A DNA stretch of 64,000 nt from Acidobacteriaceae bacterium (GCA_003131315.1 PKUV01000158.1:24468-88467), one strand, 5' to 3'; shown: positions 42,876-52,529, counted from the stretch's first letter. Notes: generated by a model not told the origin, from the sequence alone. Program-made: numbers and translations.

Positions 42876-43358
42876 TCAGTGCTTGAGTTGAAGACGAACG
42901 ACAACCGGTGCGCCCTCAAACAGTAGGATCGTTTCGATGGAACTCCCATCGGCCAGCGAATGCAAGCTGTATTCTCCGCCGCTGATGACGCTCGGCACGC
43001 TCAACATGCATCTTTCATCCGTGCCTGCGAGCTTGTTCTTGAAGTTTCCTGCAATCATGTTGCAGATCTCTCCGAGCGCGTCCGCGATCTCTTCTTCGGA
43101 CTTGGCTGTGTCCCCCAACATGCTTTTGGCAACCTGGCCGGCGGTCTTCGCGTCGCAGCAGACCGTCAGAATTCCGCACAGCGACCCGGCCAAACCGATC
43201 ATGGCGGTGAATTCCTCGTTCGGCGTGTGCTCGGATTGCGCTACCGGCTTCACCCGGCTTCCCAGCATGATTTCGAAAACTTCCTCGACCGCAAGTTCGA
43301 GAATGGGGAGCCAGTTCTCTTCGTGAGACCGCGTGACAAATGAAGTATCTGTATTCAT
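42876..43358 (-). CDS. cheX: CheX-type phosphatase
   Basis: A 160-residue CheC/CheX/FliY-family protein. The phosphatase motif (E-x-x-N) is visible in DALGEICNMIAGNFKNKL. CheX removes phosphate from CheY-P. It overlaps the cheY stop by 4 nt, so the two are co-translated. Confidence 0.88.
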   Translation of the reverse strand: MNTDTSFVTRSHEENWLPILELAVEEVFEIMLGSRVKPVAQSEHTPNEEFTAMIGLAGSLCGILTVCCDAKTAGQVAKSMLGDTAKSEEEIADALGEICNMIAGNFKNKLAGTDERCMLSVPSVISGGEYSLHSLADGSSIETILLFEGAPVVVRLQLKH

Positions 43359-43741
43359 GGTTTCTTCCCCAGCACGGGCAAGACGTGCTCTTTCACCTGA
43401 TCGGGAGTGAACGGCTTACGGATGTATCCACGAGCGCCGGCCGAAAGCGCCTGCACCACGTGCGATTCGCTGCCTTCGGTGGTGATCATCACGATCGGAA
43501 CGCCTTTGGCGCTTTCCACCGTGGCGACCTGGCGGACAAACTCCAGCCCGTCCATGACCGGCATGTTGATATCGCACAGGATGAGATCGACCACGTTGCT
43601 CTGCAACGCGGCCAGCGCTTCGGCCCCGTTCGAGGCTTCCACAACCTTTTCCAGTTCGATGCCCGCCTGACGCAGCGAACGCTCGACTATTTTGCGCATC
43701 ACCGAGGAGTCATCCACAATGAGCGCTCTTATCTTATCCAT
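43355..43741 (-). CDS. cheY: CheY-like response regulator
   Basis: A 128-residue single receiver domain. The acidic pocket D10/D11, phosphoacceptor D57 (LILCDINMPVMDG), switch Thr (MITTEGS) and Lys (YIRKPFTP) are all present. ATG 43741 has GGGA upstream. A sigma28 promoter drives it with cheX. Confidence 0.92.
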   Translation of the reverse strand: MDKIRALIVDDSSVMRKIVERSLRQAGIELEKVVEASNGAEALAALQSNVVDLILCDINMPVMDGLEFVRQVATVESAKGVPIVMITTEGSESHVVQALSAGARGYIRKPFTPDQVKEHVLPVLGKKP

Positions 43742-43815
43742 GGTTCCCAACACTCTGCGGTTTTCACGGTCAGGCCACGAAACCGCGTGCCGCCATTTTC
43801 TGACTGACTTGATTT

Positions 43816-43842
43816 ACATCGGCAGTTCGACCCGGCGCTTTA
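43816..43842 (-). promoter_or_regulatory. sigma28 promoter of cheY-cheX
   Basis: Minus strand: TAAAGCGC (43842-43835), 11 bp, GCCGATGT (43823-43816). It has the same spacing as the flagellin and flgM promoters, about 75 bp before the cheY start. Confidence 0.85.
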
Positions 43843-44067
43843 GGCATGCGATGACACGCCGTCAACCGCCGCGCACGATGGGCCATGGTGCAGTCGGAAC
43901 GATGTGTGGTTGGAACTTGGGAGAGCATGGACTTCCGTAACCGGCGAGCACGCAAGGTAGGGACGGAACTCTTGGCGGAGCGTTGCTCCGCTATGCGAGC
44001 ATACGACAGTCCAGTGCGCAGGCGGGGCCGCGAGCAGTTTGCCCACGGCCCACACCGGCTTCTTCAG
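43843..44067. other. gene-free stretch between cheY promoter and VCBS gene end
   Basis: This holds no supported reading frame. A short palindromic GCGGAGCGTTGCTCCGC at 43975-43991 is the only structure seen; it may help end the VCBS transcript, but no T-run follows. Confidence 0.4.
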
Positions 44068-46992
44068 TTAGTTCACCGTAAAGTTGGTCTTGCTGGTGAT
44101 TGTCACTCCGTTGGTTGTGATTCCGATCTTGCCGGTCTTCGCTCCCGTAGGCACGGTCGCCGTCACCTGCGTGTCGGAGTTCACCGTGAAGGTGGAAGCC
44201 GCCACGCCTCCAAACGTCACCTTGGTCGTCCCCGTCAGGGCGGTTCCCGTAATCGTCACCGAGGTTCCCACCGGGCCACTCGGCGGAGTGAATCCGGTGA
44301 TGGTGGCCTCGCCGATGCCTGTCAGCGAGACCGTTTGAGTGCCAGCGCCATCGGTAATGGACAAAGTCGCCGTCCGGGTACCGGTGGCTGTAGGTTTGAA
44401 GGTAACGGACACCGTGCAGTAGGCGCCGGGCAGCAAACTGGTCCCGCATCCGGACTTAAGACTGAAGTCTCCGGGGTCCGTTCCTGCGAGCACCACTTTG
44501 CTGATCCCGAGCGATGTCTTCTCATCATTGGTGACCAGCACAGTTTGAGCGGGGCTGCTGGTGCCCACCGCCTTCGCAGCATAGGTGATCTTCAGCGGCG
44601 AGATACTCACCGGCTGCGTGTTGTTCTGGAAGATGGTTACCCAGTTCTCGGTCGTCCATCCCGCATTGCCGACTACGGCAATGTCGGTCATGCCGTCGCC
44701 GTTGAAGTCTCCCAAGGCAATGCCAGCGGAGTAGTAGCCGCCGAGCCACGGTCCGTTCTCCATTTGGAAAGTACCGTCGCCGTTACCGACGAAAACCACC
44801 GCCGACCCGAGACTTTGTTCTCCGTTATATTCGGTAGAGCAACTGTTGTTTTGGAGGGCAATCGCCAGATCCAGCTTGCCGTCCTGATTGAGATCGCCGA
44901 CGCTGATCCAGTATGGATTGAATCCGTTGCTCACATAGCATTGAGCCCATGTGTAAGGAGTGCCCACCGTGAATGTGCCGTCGCCGTTGCCGGTGAAAAT
45001 CACCAGGCTTCCCCCTGATTCCCAACTGGTGATAGCCAGATCCAGCTTGCCGTCTTTGTTGAAGTCGCCGCCGGCCAGCGCATTCGGATTTACCGGGGAA
45101 GGCGTGACGATCGGGGACCCGAATGTGCCGTCTCCCTTGCCCAGCAACACACTGATTTGCTGCTGGGAGTACTCGGCGATGGCGACATCGAGTTTGCCAT
45201 CATTGTTGAAGTCGCCGATCACGATGTTTCCGCCGTTCGTTCCGCTGGCGCCGGCAGTAACGATCGCCGCACCGTAGACACCTTTGCCTTTATTGAGCAG
45301 CACGCTCAGGCTGCCGTCTGCGTTCGAGACTACGATGTCAAGCTTTCCGTTGCCGGTGAGGTCGGCCAACTGAATGCTGTAGGACTGCACCGTGACCCCG
45401 GTGGAATAAAATACAGGTGCCTTGAATTTTCCCGTGCCGAGGCCGGCCAGCACGGCAACCACGTTGTTCTCGCACCAGTTTGCTCCATTGTTGGTCAGGG
45501 TCGCCACCGCATCTACCTTGCCATCCCCGGTAACGTCCCCTAAGGCGATGTAGTTGACCCCGTTGCCGTTTGCTTGGCCGCAAGCTCCGACCGCGGTGGA
45601 AATGGGACTTCCGATCACGCCGTGGGAACTGCCGAGCAGCACCGTCAATCCAACGCCAGTACCGCCGCCTGCTTCCACGATGTCTGGGCTGCCGTCGTTG
45701 TTCATGTCTGCCGTTGCGATGCCGTTGATCGGCGCGTTCCAGGTGTAGCCGTAACCCTGACTGTCGTGGAAAGTGCCGTCTCCATTTCCGAGGGCCACCG
45801 TCACCCACTGGCCGAACGAGTTGGACACGGCGAAGTCCAGTTTCTTGTCGCCATTAAAGTCAGCTACAACCACATCTTGCGGGTACCCGTCCGTGCTGAA
45901 TGACGATCCTGCCGTGAAGCCGCCTTTCCCGTTGCCCAGCAGCACCCATACCGAGTGGGTGGAATAGGAAGTCACTACGAGGTCCATCTTCTTGTCGCCA
46001 TTCACATCGGCGATCACGACGGAATTTAGGACCGAGGCGTATCCACCTAGAAACGCCGCAGTCTTGAACGTCCCGTCGCCATTGTTGAGGAATACGTACG
46101 CGCCGTTTCCGGTTGCCAGCACCACGTCTCCGCTGTCCTTGGCGATAAGCTGGCCGATGGCTACACCGGTTGCTCCCCCATTTCCACCCGACTGGTAAAA
46201 CACAGGAGGTTGGAAGGTGCCGTTTCCGTTGCCGAGCAGCACATAAATACCGTCGAGGTCGTAGTTTGACGCGACCACCAGGTCGGGCTTTCCGTCGTGA
46301 TTGACGTCCGCCAGCGCGATGCCCCGCGGACCATTGACCGCGACCGCCACTGCACTCTGGAACGTCCCATCACCGTTTCCAAGGAAGACATCGACCGCAC
46401 CGCTGCCATTGGAAGGATCGATCGTGATCAGATCGAGGTGTCCGTTGCCTCGGAGATCGGCAGTTGCCAATCCGGTGGAAACGGGATTATAAGGGTTCCC
46501 CAGCGTCGGATACGAGCCTTTGAGGGTGAAGCCGCCCGCGCCGTTGCCAAGATAAACCGAGAGTGTGTCGACCGCAGCGTTGGTCGAGTAGGTAACGGCG
46601 AAGTCCAGATTACCGTCGTGATTGAAGTCACCGGTAACGATGCTGCCCACTGAGCCGTAAAAGCCACTGGTGCCGATGGACACTACCGACTGGAAGGTGC
46701 CATCACCATTGCCCAGCATGATGCCCCATCCGTTGGTGTCAGCGTTGCTGTCCAGTGTGATGAGGTCTGGCACTCCGTCATTGTTGAAGTCGCCGACGGC
46801 CATCTCCTGGACGGGAATCGGGCTATAATTGGCAATAATAGAACCTCCGTTAAATACGGCCCCGTTCACAAATGTTGCCGGAAGAGGAGTCTGCCCAAAG
46901 GCCGCGGACGGCCCCAAAGCGAAGCCCGCCATCATCGGCAGGGCGCAAACAATCTTGGTCAGAACGGGAGCAAAGCGGCATTGCGACGACAT
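44068..46992 (-). CDS. Secreted FG-GAP/VCBS-repeat protein with Hydin-like and IPT domains
   Basis: A 974-residue exoprotein. After a signal peptide (MMAGFALGPSAAFGQ) come about a dozen FG-GAP/VCBS units with the calcium-loop pattern GDFNNDGVPDL / DVNHDGKPDL, suggesting one or two integrin-like beta-propellers. A Hydin/choice-of-anchor-type domain follows near 790-880 (FSLKSGCGTSLLPGAYCTVS), and an IPT/TIG domain closes the protein (GFTPPSGPVGTSVTITGTAL). No catalytic site is visible; surface binding or adhesion is likely. It is divergent from the HTH/TPR gene. Confidence 0.85.
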   Translation of the reverse strand: MSSQCRFAPVLTKIVCALPMMAGFALGPSAAFGQTPLPATFVNGAVFNGGSIIANYSPIPVQEMAVGDFNNDGVPDLITLDSNADTNGWGIMLGNGDGTFQSVVSIGTSGFYGSVGSIVTGDFNHDGNLDFAVTYSTNAAVDTLSVYLGNGAGGFTLKGSYPTLGNPYNPVSTGLATADLRGNGHLDLITIDPSNGSGAVDVFLGNGDGTFQSAVAVAVNGPRGIALADVNHDGKPDLVVASNYDLDGIYVLLGNGNGTFQPPVFYQSGGNGGATGVAIGQLIAKDSGDVVLATGNGAYVFLNNGDGTFKTAAFLGGYASVLNSVVIADVNGDKKMDLVVTSYSTHSVWVLLGNGKGGFTAGSSFSTDGYPQDVVVADFNGDKKLDFAVSNSFGQWVTVALGNGDGTFHDSQGYGYTWNAPINGIATADMNNDGSPDIVEAGGGTGVGLTVLLGSSHGVIGSPISTAVGACGQANGNGVNYIALGDVTGDGKVDAVATLTNNGANWCENNVVAVLAGLGTGKFKAPVFYSTGVTVQSYSIQLADLTGNGKLDIVVSNADGSLSVLLNKGKGVYGAAIVTAGASGTNGGNIVIGDFNNDGKLDVAIAEYSQQQISVLLGKGDGTFGSPIVTPSPVNPNALAGGDFNKDGKLDLAITSWESGGSLVIFTGNGDGTFTVGTPYTWAQCYVSNGFNPYWISVGDLNQDGKLDLAIALQNNSCSTEYNGEQSLGSAVVFVGNGDGTFQMENGPWLGGYYSAGIALGDFNGDGMTDIAVVGNAGWTTENWVTIFQNNTQPVSISPLKITYAAKAVGTSSPAQTVLVTNDEKTSLGISKVVLAGTDPGDFSLKSGCGTSLLPGAYCTVSVTFKPTATGTRTATLSITDGAGTQTVSLTGIGEATITGFTPPSGPVGTSVTITGTALTGTTKVTFGGVAASTFTVNSDTQVTATVPTGAKTGKIGITTNGVTITSKTNFTVN

Positions 46993-47193
46993 CGAAATCC
47001 TCCAAAATTATTGATTCGAAACTGTTTACTTACGAGAGCAGCGAGTTTCTGCTAGGGCCTCGGCACCCCACTTGCTCAAAAAGGCCCAGGCTAGTCAAAA
47101 GGGGGATTTCGACCGCCTTATCCTCCGCGTATAATGCGGGAACACGCCCTCCCCCGGCAACGGACAACAACGGACATTAGTGGGTATTACAGG

Positions 47194-48681
47194 ATGGGCG
47201 ATACTCCCGCACGCCAGATAACCGACTACCGCCTTGATTCTTGGAAGGAGATCGCTGCCTTCTTCGGACGCGACGAGCGTACCGTTCGCCGCTGGGAGAA
47301 GGAGCGAGGCCTGCCCGCCCATCGTGTTCCAGGTGGGGAGCGTGGAGGTGTGTTTGCCTACACCGCTGAACTGAGGCAGTGGCTCAAAGGACGAGCTAAC
47401 GAATTGGAGGCCGCCGAATCCGAAACCATTCGGGCAGTTGCCGAGAGTGCAGTTGCCGAGAGTGAACAGATCGAGGGCGTGCCCGCATCCGAGCCTTCGA
47501 AAAGCGCGGCTGTCCTTGCCCAGGTTCTCGATCTACGACCTGCTCCCGCCCCACCCAAAACGTCGTTTGCCCGGATTGTGGTTTGGCTTGCGCCATTAGT
47601 GGTGGTCGCCGGTTTGATCGCCGTGCTTTCGTTCAGCCATCGCGAGACGCGCTACAAGAATGCACTGGCCGCACCGCACTCACCCAATGCCGAGGCGCAG
47701 GAGCTTTATCTTAAAGGCGAGTATCACTGGACCAAGCGCACACCCGAAGATCTCAATAAAGCGGTCGATTACTTTACGCAGTCGATCGTGAAAGATCCCA
47801 GATACGCCCAGGCCTACGTGGGGCTAGCCAACTGCTATAACCTGCTGCGCGAATTCAGCGTCATGCCTGCGGATGAGGCCTATCCCCGGGCGCTGGCAGC
47901 TGCCCAGAAGGCCGTCGAACTCGACGACACCTCCGCGGGAGCTCACAATTCCCTGGCGTTTGCCACCTTCTACTGGAACTGGGACCCGGTGACTGCCGAA
48001 CGCGAACACAAACGGGCGCTGGAACTGGATCGGAACTTCGTACAGGGGCACCACTGGTATGCGACATTCCTGCTGACTTCCGGACGCTTTCCCGAAGCTC
48101 TGGACCAAATCGAGCAGGCTCGCAAGCTCGATCCCTCATCCACTACGATCCAGGCTGACAAGGGTTGGATTCTCTTCAATGCCGGTCGAAAGAGCGAAGC
48201 TTTCGCGCTTCTCAAGCAACTGGAATCAACCGATCCTGCTCTGGCGACGACGCACGGTTACCTGGCTGCGATCTACCTCGACCGCAAGGACTATGAGAAC
48301 TTCTTGGCCGAATCAAAACAGTCGGCGCAACTGCGCCACGATGAAGCAGCTTTGGCCGTGGCCAACGCCGCCGAGCGAGGTTTCGCCGCCGGCGGGTTAG
48401 ACGGCATGCGGGAAAACATGCTTCCCGTGCAAAAAGAGAGCTTCGACCGCAGTTTGGGATCTGCCTATGATGTGGCTGCCACCTGCGCCTCGCTGGGCAA
48501 GAAGGAAGAAGCGCTGCGCTACTTGCAGGCGGCCTACGAGAAGCGGGAGACAGGCTTGCTGTATCTGAGCCGAGACCCTGCTTTCAACATCCTGCACGAC
48601 GATTTGGTGTACAAGGAAATCACCGAGCGGGTCGGGGAAAAATTGGGGAGAACTATTGAGTCATTGAATTCAATGATTTAA
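47194..48681 (+). CDS. Membrane-bound HTH/TPR transcriptional regulator
   Basis: A 495-residue protein. Residues 8-70 form a MerR-like helix-turn-helix (SWKEIAAFFGRDERTVRRWE). One membrane helix follows near 130-150 (VVWLAPLVVVAGLIAVLSF), then TPR-type repeats (AQAYVGLANCYNLL, FVQGHHWYATFLLTSGRFPE). The layout resembles CadC/ToxR-like one-component regulators with a periplasmic sensor. ATG 47194 is chosen over 47134 because homologues begin just before the HTH. The last residues (IESLNSMI) and the stop are encoded by a word hairpin. Confidence 0.8.
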   Translation: MGDTPARQITDYRLDSWKEIAAFFGRDERTVRRWEKERGLPAHRVPGGERGGVFAYTAELRQWLKGRANELEAAESETIRAVAESAVAESEQIEGVPASEPSKSAAVLAQVLDLRPAPAPPKTSFARIVVWLAPLVVVAGLIAVLSFSHRETRYKNALAAPHSPNAEAQELYLKGEYHWTKRTPEDLNKAVDYFTQSIVKDPRYAQAYVGLANCYNLLREFSVMPADEAYPRALAAAQKAVELDDTSAGAHNSLAFATFYWNWDPVTAEREHKRALELDRNFVQGHHWYATFLLTSGRFPEALDQIEQARKLDPSSTTIQADKGWILFNAGRKSEAFALLKQLESTDPALATTHGYLAAIYLDRKDYENFLAESKQSAQLRHDEAALAVANAAERGFAAGGLDGMRENMLPVQKESFDRSLGSAYDVAATCASLGKKEEALRYLQAAYEKRETGLLYLSRDPAFNILHDDLVYKEITERVGEKLGRTIESLNSMI

Positions 48682-48698
48682 TGCCTCAATGGCTCAAT
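48653..48698. repeat. word hairpin overlapping the HTH/TPR gene end (ATTGAG words)
   Basis: TATTGAGTCATTGAATT folds onto AATTCAATGATTTAATGCCT and CAATGGCTCAATTC. The left arm and the TAA stop lie inside the coding region. Confidence 0.85.
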
Positions 48699-48731
48699 TC
48701 TGTCTTTATCCGTTATGCTTGATGCAGACCT

Positions 48732-49178
48732 ATGACCCTGCTCGACGCCCAGCCCTACGACCCCGCGAAGTCGCGGCGGCGGAAGATCAAAATCACGGTC
48801 ACCCTCGTGGTCGTGGTCGTTCTGGCCGCGCTGGCCTGGATGTACCGCAACTGGCCTGAAGAGCACAGCGTGGACAAGTTCTTCACCGCGCTGCAGCATC
48901 AGGATTACGAAACCGCCTACGGCATTTACTTCAACGATTCCGGCTGGCGCCAGCATCAGCGGAAATATTCTCAGTACACCTACGCGGACTTCTATCGCGA
49001 CTGGGGACCGGGCGGCGAGTGGGGCCTCGTCAAGTCCCACAGGATCTACGGATCGGCCAACACAAAAGGTTTTGGCAGCGGAGGCGTCGTGGTCGAAGTC
49101 GTCGTCAACGAGCGCTCCGAGCACGCCCGCATGTTCGTGCAGAAGTCAGATAAGACGCTGACGGTGTTTCCGTACTAA
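48732..49178 (+). CDS. Membrane-anchored hypothetical protein with NTF2/DUF4878-like domain
   Basis: A 148-residue protein: basic N-terminus, one membrane helix at residues 20-37 (KITVTLVVVVVLAALAW), then VDKFFTALQHQDYETAYGIY, a pattern seen in NTF2-like DUF4878 proteins. The rest is predicted beta-rich and polar. Function is unknown. Its stop overlaps the convergent fabD stop by 4 bp. Confidence 0.65.
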   Translation: MTLLDAQPYDPAKSRRRKIKITVTLVVVVVLAALAWMYRNWPEEHSVDKFFTALQHQDYETAYGIYFNDSGWRQHQRKYSQYTYADFYRDWGPGGEWGLVKSHRIYGSANTKGFGSGGVVVEVVVNERSEHARMFVQKSDKTLTVFPY

Positions 49179-50131
49179 GCCGCCGTCGCCGAAATCTGCG
49201 CCAGCGTTTTCTGCAGCGACGCCTCATCCCCCACCGTCACGCAGGTCTTCGAGCGGTCGATCTGCCGCATCAGTCCCCACAGAACTTTTCCCGGGCCGAC
49301 TTCAATAAACAGGCTGGCTCCCTTATTGATCAGTAGACGCACCGACGGCTCCCACCTCACCGCGCCGGTCACCTGGCGAATCAGGGCTTCGCGCGAAGCC
49401 TCCGCGGAAGCGACAACCGCCGCATCAACATTGCAGACCACCGGGCACAACGGATTCTGAAAACTCAGCGCGCCCAGGTCTCGCGCCAGACGATCCTGCG
49501 CCGGTTGCATCAGCGAACAATGGAAAGGTGCGCTGACCGGCAGGCTCACGGCCTTCTTCGCTCCGCGATTGGTAGCTAGCTTGATGGCGCGGTTCACGGC
49601 GCCGGCGTGTCCCGAGATCACGATTTGCTCGGGCGAATTGATATTGGCCGCCTGGCAAACTTCTCCCTGCGCTGCCTCGTTCAAAATTTCGCTGACCTTG
49701 TCGAGCGCAATTCCAATGACGGCCGCCATCGCACCCTGACCCACCGGCACCGCTTCCTGCATGTACTTGCCGCGATTACGAACCGTCCGCACCGCATCGG
49801 CAAAGGTCAGCGTACCCGCCGCCACGTGCGCCGAATACTCGCCCAGGCTGTGCCCGGCAACAAAGTGCGCCTTCAAACCTTTTTCCTGCAGCACGCGCCA
49901 CGCCGCAACCGACGCCGTCAGAATCGCCGGCTGCGTGATCTCGGTCAGCTTCAATTTTTCTTCCGGACCATCAAAGCAAAGCTGCGACAGCTTGTAGCCG
50001 AGCGCCTCGTCGGCTTCCTCAAAGGTTCGACGCGCCACCGGATAATTGTCGGCCAGCTCTTTGCCCATGCCAACGGCTTGCGAACCCTGGCCTGGAAAGA
50101 GAAAAGCAATGGGGAAAGTTGAACTTGTCAT
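49175..50131 (-). CDS. fabD: Malonyl-CoA:ACP transacylase FabD
   Basis: A 318-residue enzyme loading malonate onto ACP for fatty-acid synthesis. The nucleophile S95 lies in GHSLGEY, the catalytic His in SAPFHCSLM, and FPGQGSQ opens the protein. It is last in the yceD-rpmF-plsX-fabD operon, a conserved order linking ribosome and lipid synthesis. Confidence 0.95.
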   Translation of the reverse strand: MTSSTFPIAFLFPGQGSQAVGMGKELADNYPVARRTFEEADEALGYKLSQLCFDGPEEKLKLTEITQPAILTASVAAWRVLQEKGLKAHFVAGHSLGEYSAHVAAGTLTFADAVRTVRNRGKYMQEAVPVGQGAMAAVIGIALDKVSEILNEAAQGEVCQAANINSPEQIVISGHAGAVNRAIKLATNRGAKKAVSLPVSAPFHCSLMQPAQDRLARDLGALSFQNPLCPVVCNVDAAVVASAEASREALIRQVTGAVRWEPSVRLLINKGASLFIEVGPGKVLWGLMRQIDRSKTCVTVGDEASLQKTLAQISATAA

Positions 50132-50151
50132 TAAGTATGCTCAGAATATGC

Positions 50152-51168
50152 TTACGTAGGAACAGCCACGCTCAGTTGCGCCAGCTCACGCTCGATCGTT
50201 TCGTTTACTTTGCCCTCGGCGAATTCCGCCGCCACTCGCACCGCGTTCTTGATGGCATTCGTATTCGACGATCCGTGCGTAATGATGCACACGCCTTTTA
50301 TGCCCAGCAGCGGCGCGCCGCCATACTCGGTGTGATCCAGCCGTTTCTTGAAATCGGAAAACGCGTTGCGCGAAAGCAGCGCGCCCACCTGCCGCGTGAT
50401 CGTCGCCTTCAAGGTTTCTTTCAGCACGGTCCGCACCAGCCTCGCCAAGCCTTCAGAAATCTTCAACGCAACATTGCCGACAAATCCGTCGGCCACGATC
50501 ACATCCACATGGCCGTTATATAAATCGCGGCCTTCTACATTGCCAATAAAATTGATCGGAAGCCGTTTGAGCAGTTGAAACGCCTCGCGCGTCAGTTCGT
50601 TGCCTTTGCCTTCTTCTTCTCCGATCGAAAGTAGCCCCACCCGCGGATGCTTCATGCCGAAAATCGAACGGCAGTAAATATCCCCCATCACCGCGAACTG
50701 TTCCAGATTATTGGGCGTGCAATCCACGTTCGCGCCGACGTCGAGCAGAACGGCCGCCGTGTTATTGACCGTAGGGAACGCCGCCGCCAGCGCGGGACGA
50801 TCCACGCCCGGCAGCGCGCCCAGCACCACTTTGGCCGTGGCCATGGCAGCGCCCGTGTTGCCCGCCGTCACAAAGCCCGAGGCGCGCCCCTCGCGCACCA
50901 GTCGCAGTCCGACGCGGATCGACGAATCGCGCTTGGCGCGGATCGCCTCCACTTTGTCGTCCATGGTGATGACTTCGCTGGCGTGAACCACGTCAACCGG
51001 CAGCCGCCGCGCACCGGGATAGCGCGCCAGTTCGGCCCGCAACTGCGGTTCCGGTCCAACCAGAAGCACGCGGACGCCGTGATGGCGCGCCGCTTGCAAA
51101 GCGCCTTCAATCTCCGGCTTCGGCGCCTTGTCGGACCCCATCGCATCCAGAGCGATTACGCTAGGCAT
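50152..51168 (-). CDS. plsX: Phosphate acyltransferase PlsX
   Basis: A 338-residue enzyme making acyl-phosphate from acyl-ACP for phospholipid synthesis. [24 protein letters not shown] and [16 protein letters not shown] are PlsX signatures. It follows rpmF by 9 bp. Confidence 0.95.
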   Translation of the reverse strand: MPSVIALDAMGSDKAPKPEIEGALQAARHHGVRVLLVGPEPQLRAELARYPGARRLPVDVVHASEVITMDDKVEAIRAKRDSSIRVGLRLVREGRASGFVTAGNTGAAMATAKVVLGALPGVDRPALAAAFPTVNNTAAVLLDVGANVDCTPNNLEQFAVMGDIYCRSIFGMKHPRVGLLSIGEEEGKGNELTREAFQLLKRLPINFIGNVEGRDLYNGHVDVIVADGFVGNVALKISEGLARLVRTVLKETLKATITRQVGALLSRNAFSDFKKRLDHTEYGGAPLLGIKGVCIITHGSSNTNAIKNAVRVAAEFAEGKVNETIERELAQLSVAVPT

Positions 51169-51177
51169 GGAAGGAAA

Positions 51178-51363
51178 CTACGACTTCTCTTCGACCTCTA
51201 TGACTTCGCGGCCCTTGTAGGTTCCGCACTTCGGGCACGCGCGGTGTGGCATCTTCTGCTCATGGCAGTTCGGACACTCCGACAGCGAGTGCTTCGAGAG
51301 CGAGTCATGCGCGCGCCGGGTGGCGGTGCGCTTCTGGGAATGTCTGCGTTTCGGATTCGGCAT
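51178..51363 (-). CDS. rpmF: 50S ribosomal protein L32
   Basis: A 61-residue L32. MPNPKRRHSQKRTATRRAHD is the standard N-terminus, and two CxxC pairs (CPNCHE, CPKCGTYKGREV) make it a zinc-binding form. Confidence 0.95.
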   Translation of the reverse strand: MPNPKRRHSQKRTATRRAHDSLSKHSLSECPNCHEQKMPHRACPKCGTYKGREVIEVEEKS

Positions 51364-51373
51364 GATGATTCCT

Positions 51374-51452
51374 TTTCAGTTGCCAGTTGCCAGTTCTCAG
51401 TTCTCAGTCAACCACGCTCTACTGATAACTGAGAACTAGGAACCGAGAACTC
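51374..51452. repeat. word hairpin between yceD and rpmF (CAGTTCTCAG words)
   Basis: TTCAGTTGCCAGTTGCCAG and TTCTCAGTTCTCAGTC words on the left face ACTGATAACTGAGAACTAGG and AACCGAGAACTCG on the right. The word is the one used at flaG. It lies inside an operon, 5 bases after the yceD stop on the coding strand. Confidence 0.85.
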
Positions 51453-51456
51453 GTCT

Positions 51457-52008
51457 TTACTGCTCCAGCTTATCGCGTATTTCTTTCAGCGCCGACCACC
51501 GCGGGTCCTCGACCTCGTCCACGCACGAGCACTGAATTTCATTCAAGTTCTTGCCGCAATGCGGACACAAGCCTTTGCAGTCTTCGCGGCAAACCGTCTT
51601 CAACGGGAGCGCCAGCAGCACCTGCTCGCGCAGCGTATCTTCCAGCAACAACCCTTCGCCCTGGTAGTACCCGATCTCGGCCTCGGCGTCGGTGACCGAA
51701 AGCTCTTCGTGTCCGGCGTCGGTTCCGAGCGGCCGGTACAGAAGATCGAAGCTGCGCTCCACCTGGTGCACGACCGGATCGAGACAGCGCGCGCAAGCCA
51801 CTTCCAGGCTCGTCTCCAGCTTGCCCTTCAGCCGGATGTCCTGCACCACCTTGTGCTTGCCGTGATGCTCCTCGACTAGATCCGCCCGGCCCTCGCTGCG
51901 CAGCGGCGACCGCTGCCGGACCTCCGTACCCAGATCAATCACACCCGGGCTGAACTCCTCCCGGAAATCGACCGGGTGAATCTCCAGATCCTCAATTTCG
52001 ATGAGCAT
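51457..52008 (-). CDS. yceD: YceD/DUF177 family protein
   Basis: A 183-residue DUF177 protein, linked to 23S rRNA/large-subunit biogenesis. The CxxC pairs CARCLDP and DCKGLCPHCGKNLNE are typical. ATG 52008 has GGAGGTTCCA upstream. It is first in the yceD-rpmF-plsX-fabD operon. Confidence 0.9.
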   Translation of the reverse strand: MLIEIEDLEIHPVDFREEFSPGVIDLGTEVRQRSPLRSEGRADLVEEHHGKHKVVQDIRLKGKLETSLEVACARCLDPVVHQVERSFDLLYRPLGTDAGHEELSVTDAEAEIGYYQGEGLLLEDTLREQVLLALPLKTVCREDCKGLCPHCGKNLNEIQCSCVDEVEDPRWSALKEIRDKLEQ

Positions 52009-52138
52009 TGGAACCTCCGCCGCCCCCACTCAAATTACCGCAAAGGCCCGCGGAAGTGCGCACAGAGACGAAAGTCTCTCAGGGAGCAATAACTAAGAAT
52101 AAAGGGCCAAAAACTAGGTGTCAAGGAAGTGTACTCGC

Positions 52139-52282
52139 TTCGCCTATGTGACGAACACTAACGGCGACAATATTTCCACCTACAGCATCCACCAGACGAC
52201 GGGTGCGCTGACGCCGCAGGGGCCGAACGTGCCCGCGGGAGAGGGACCTTATCACATCGTGATTTTTGGCTCTCTCCTGTGA
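52139..52282 (+). pseudogene. fragment of a YVTN/lactonase-type beta-propeller gene
   Basis: The frame reads FAYVTNTNGDNISTYSIHQ then TTGALTPQGPNVPAGEGPYH and ends with TGA 52280-52282. This is the repeat unit of 6-phosphogluconolactonase-like YVTN propellers, but only one 47-residue unit remains and it has no start. The rest of the 520-bp gap (52009-52529) shows no gene. Confidence 0.75.
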
Positions 52283-52529
52283 TGGCCGGGCTTCGTGAAT
52301 GCGGGGTTGTATGGGTCATCGGTCAAACCAGGTTGGGTGAACCCTCGCTTGCGTTCAGCTTTCGTGAATTGCCTCGCCGAAATCTTCGTTCGAGCGCGGG
52401 TCGAGCAACCGCAGCTGCAGCCCTCTGTCACAAACGGAGCGTGATGGGTATCACCTCAGGGCGACTGCTTCTCGCGGCAACATGATCGCATAGAAAAACT
52501 CAGGTCGTGAAATCATGTGAGGTTTGTCC

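Noticed and set aside
48732-49178. Toxin-antitoxin or secretion partner of the HTH/TPR gene
   Set aside because: It has a membrane helix and an NTF2-like pattern only; nothing supports a toxin.
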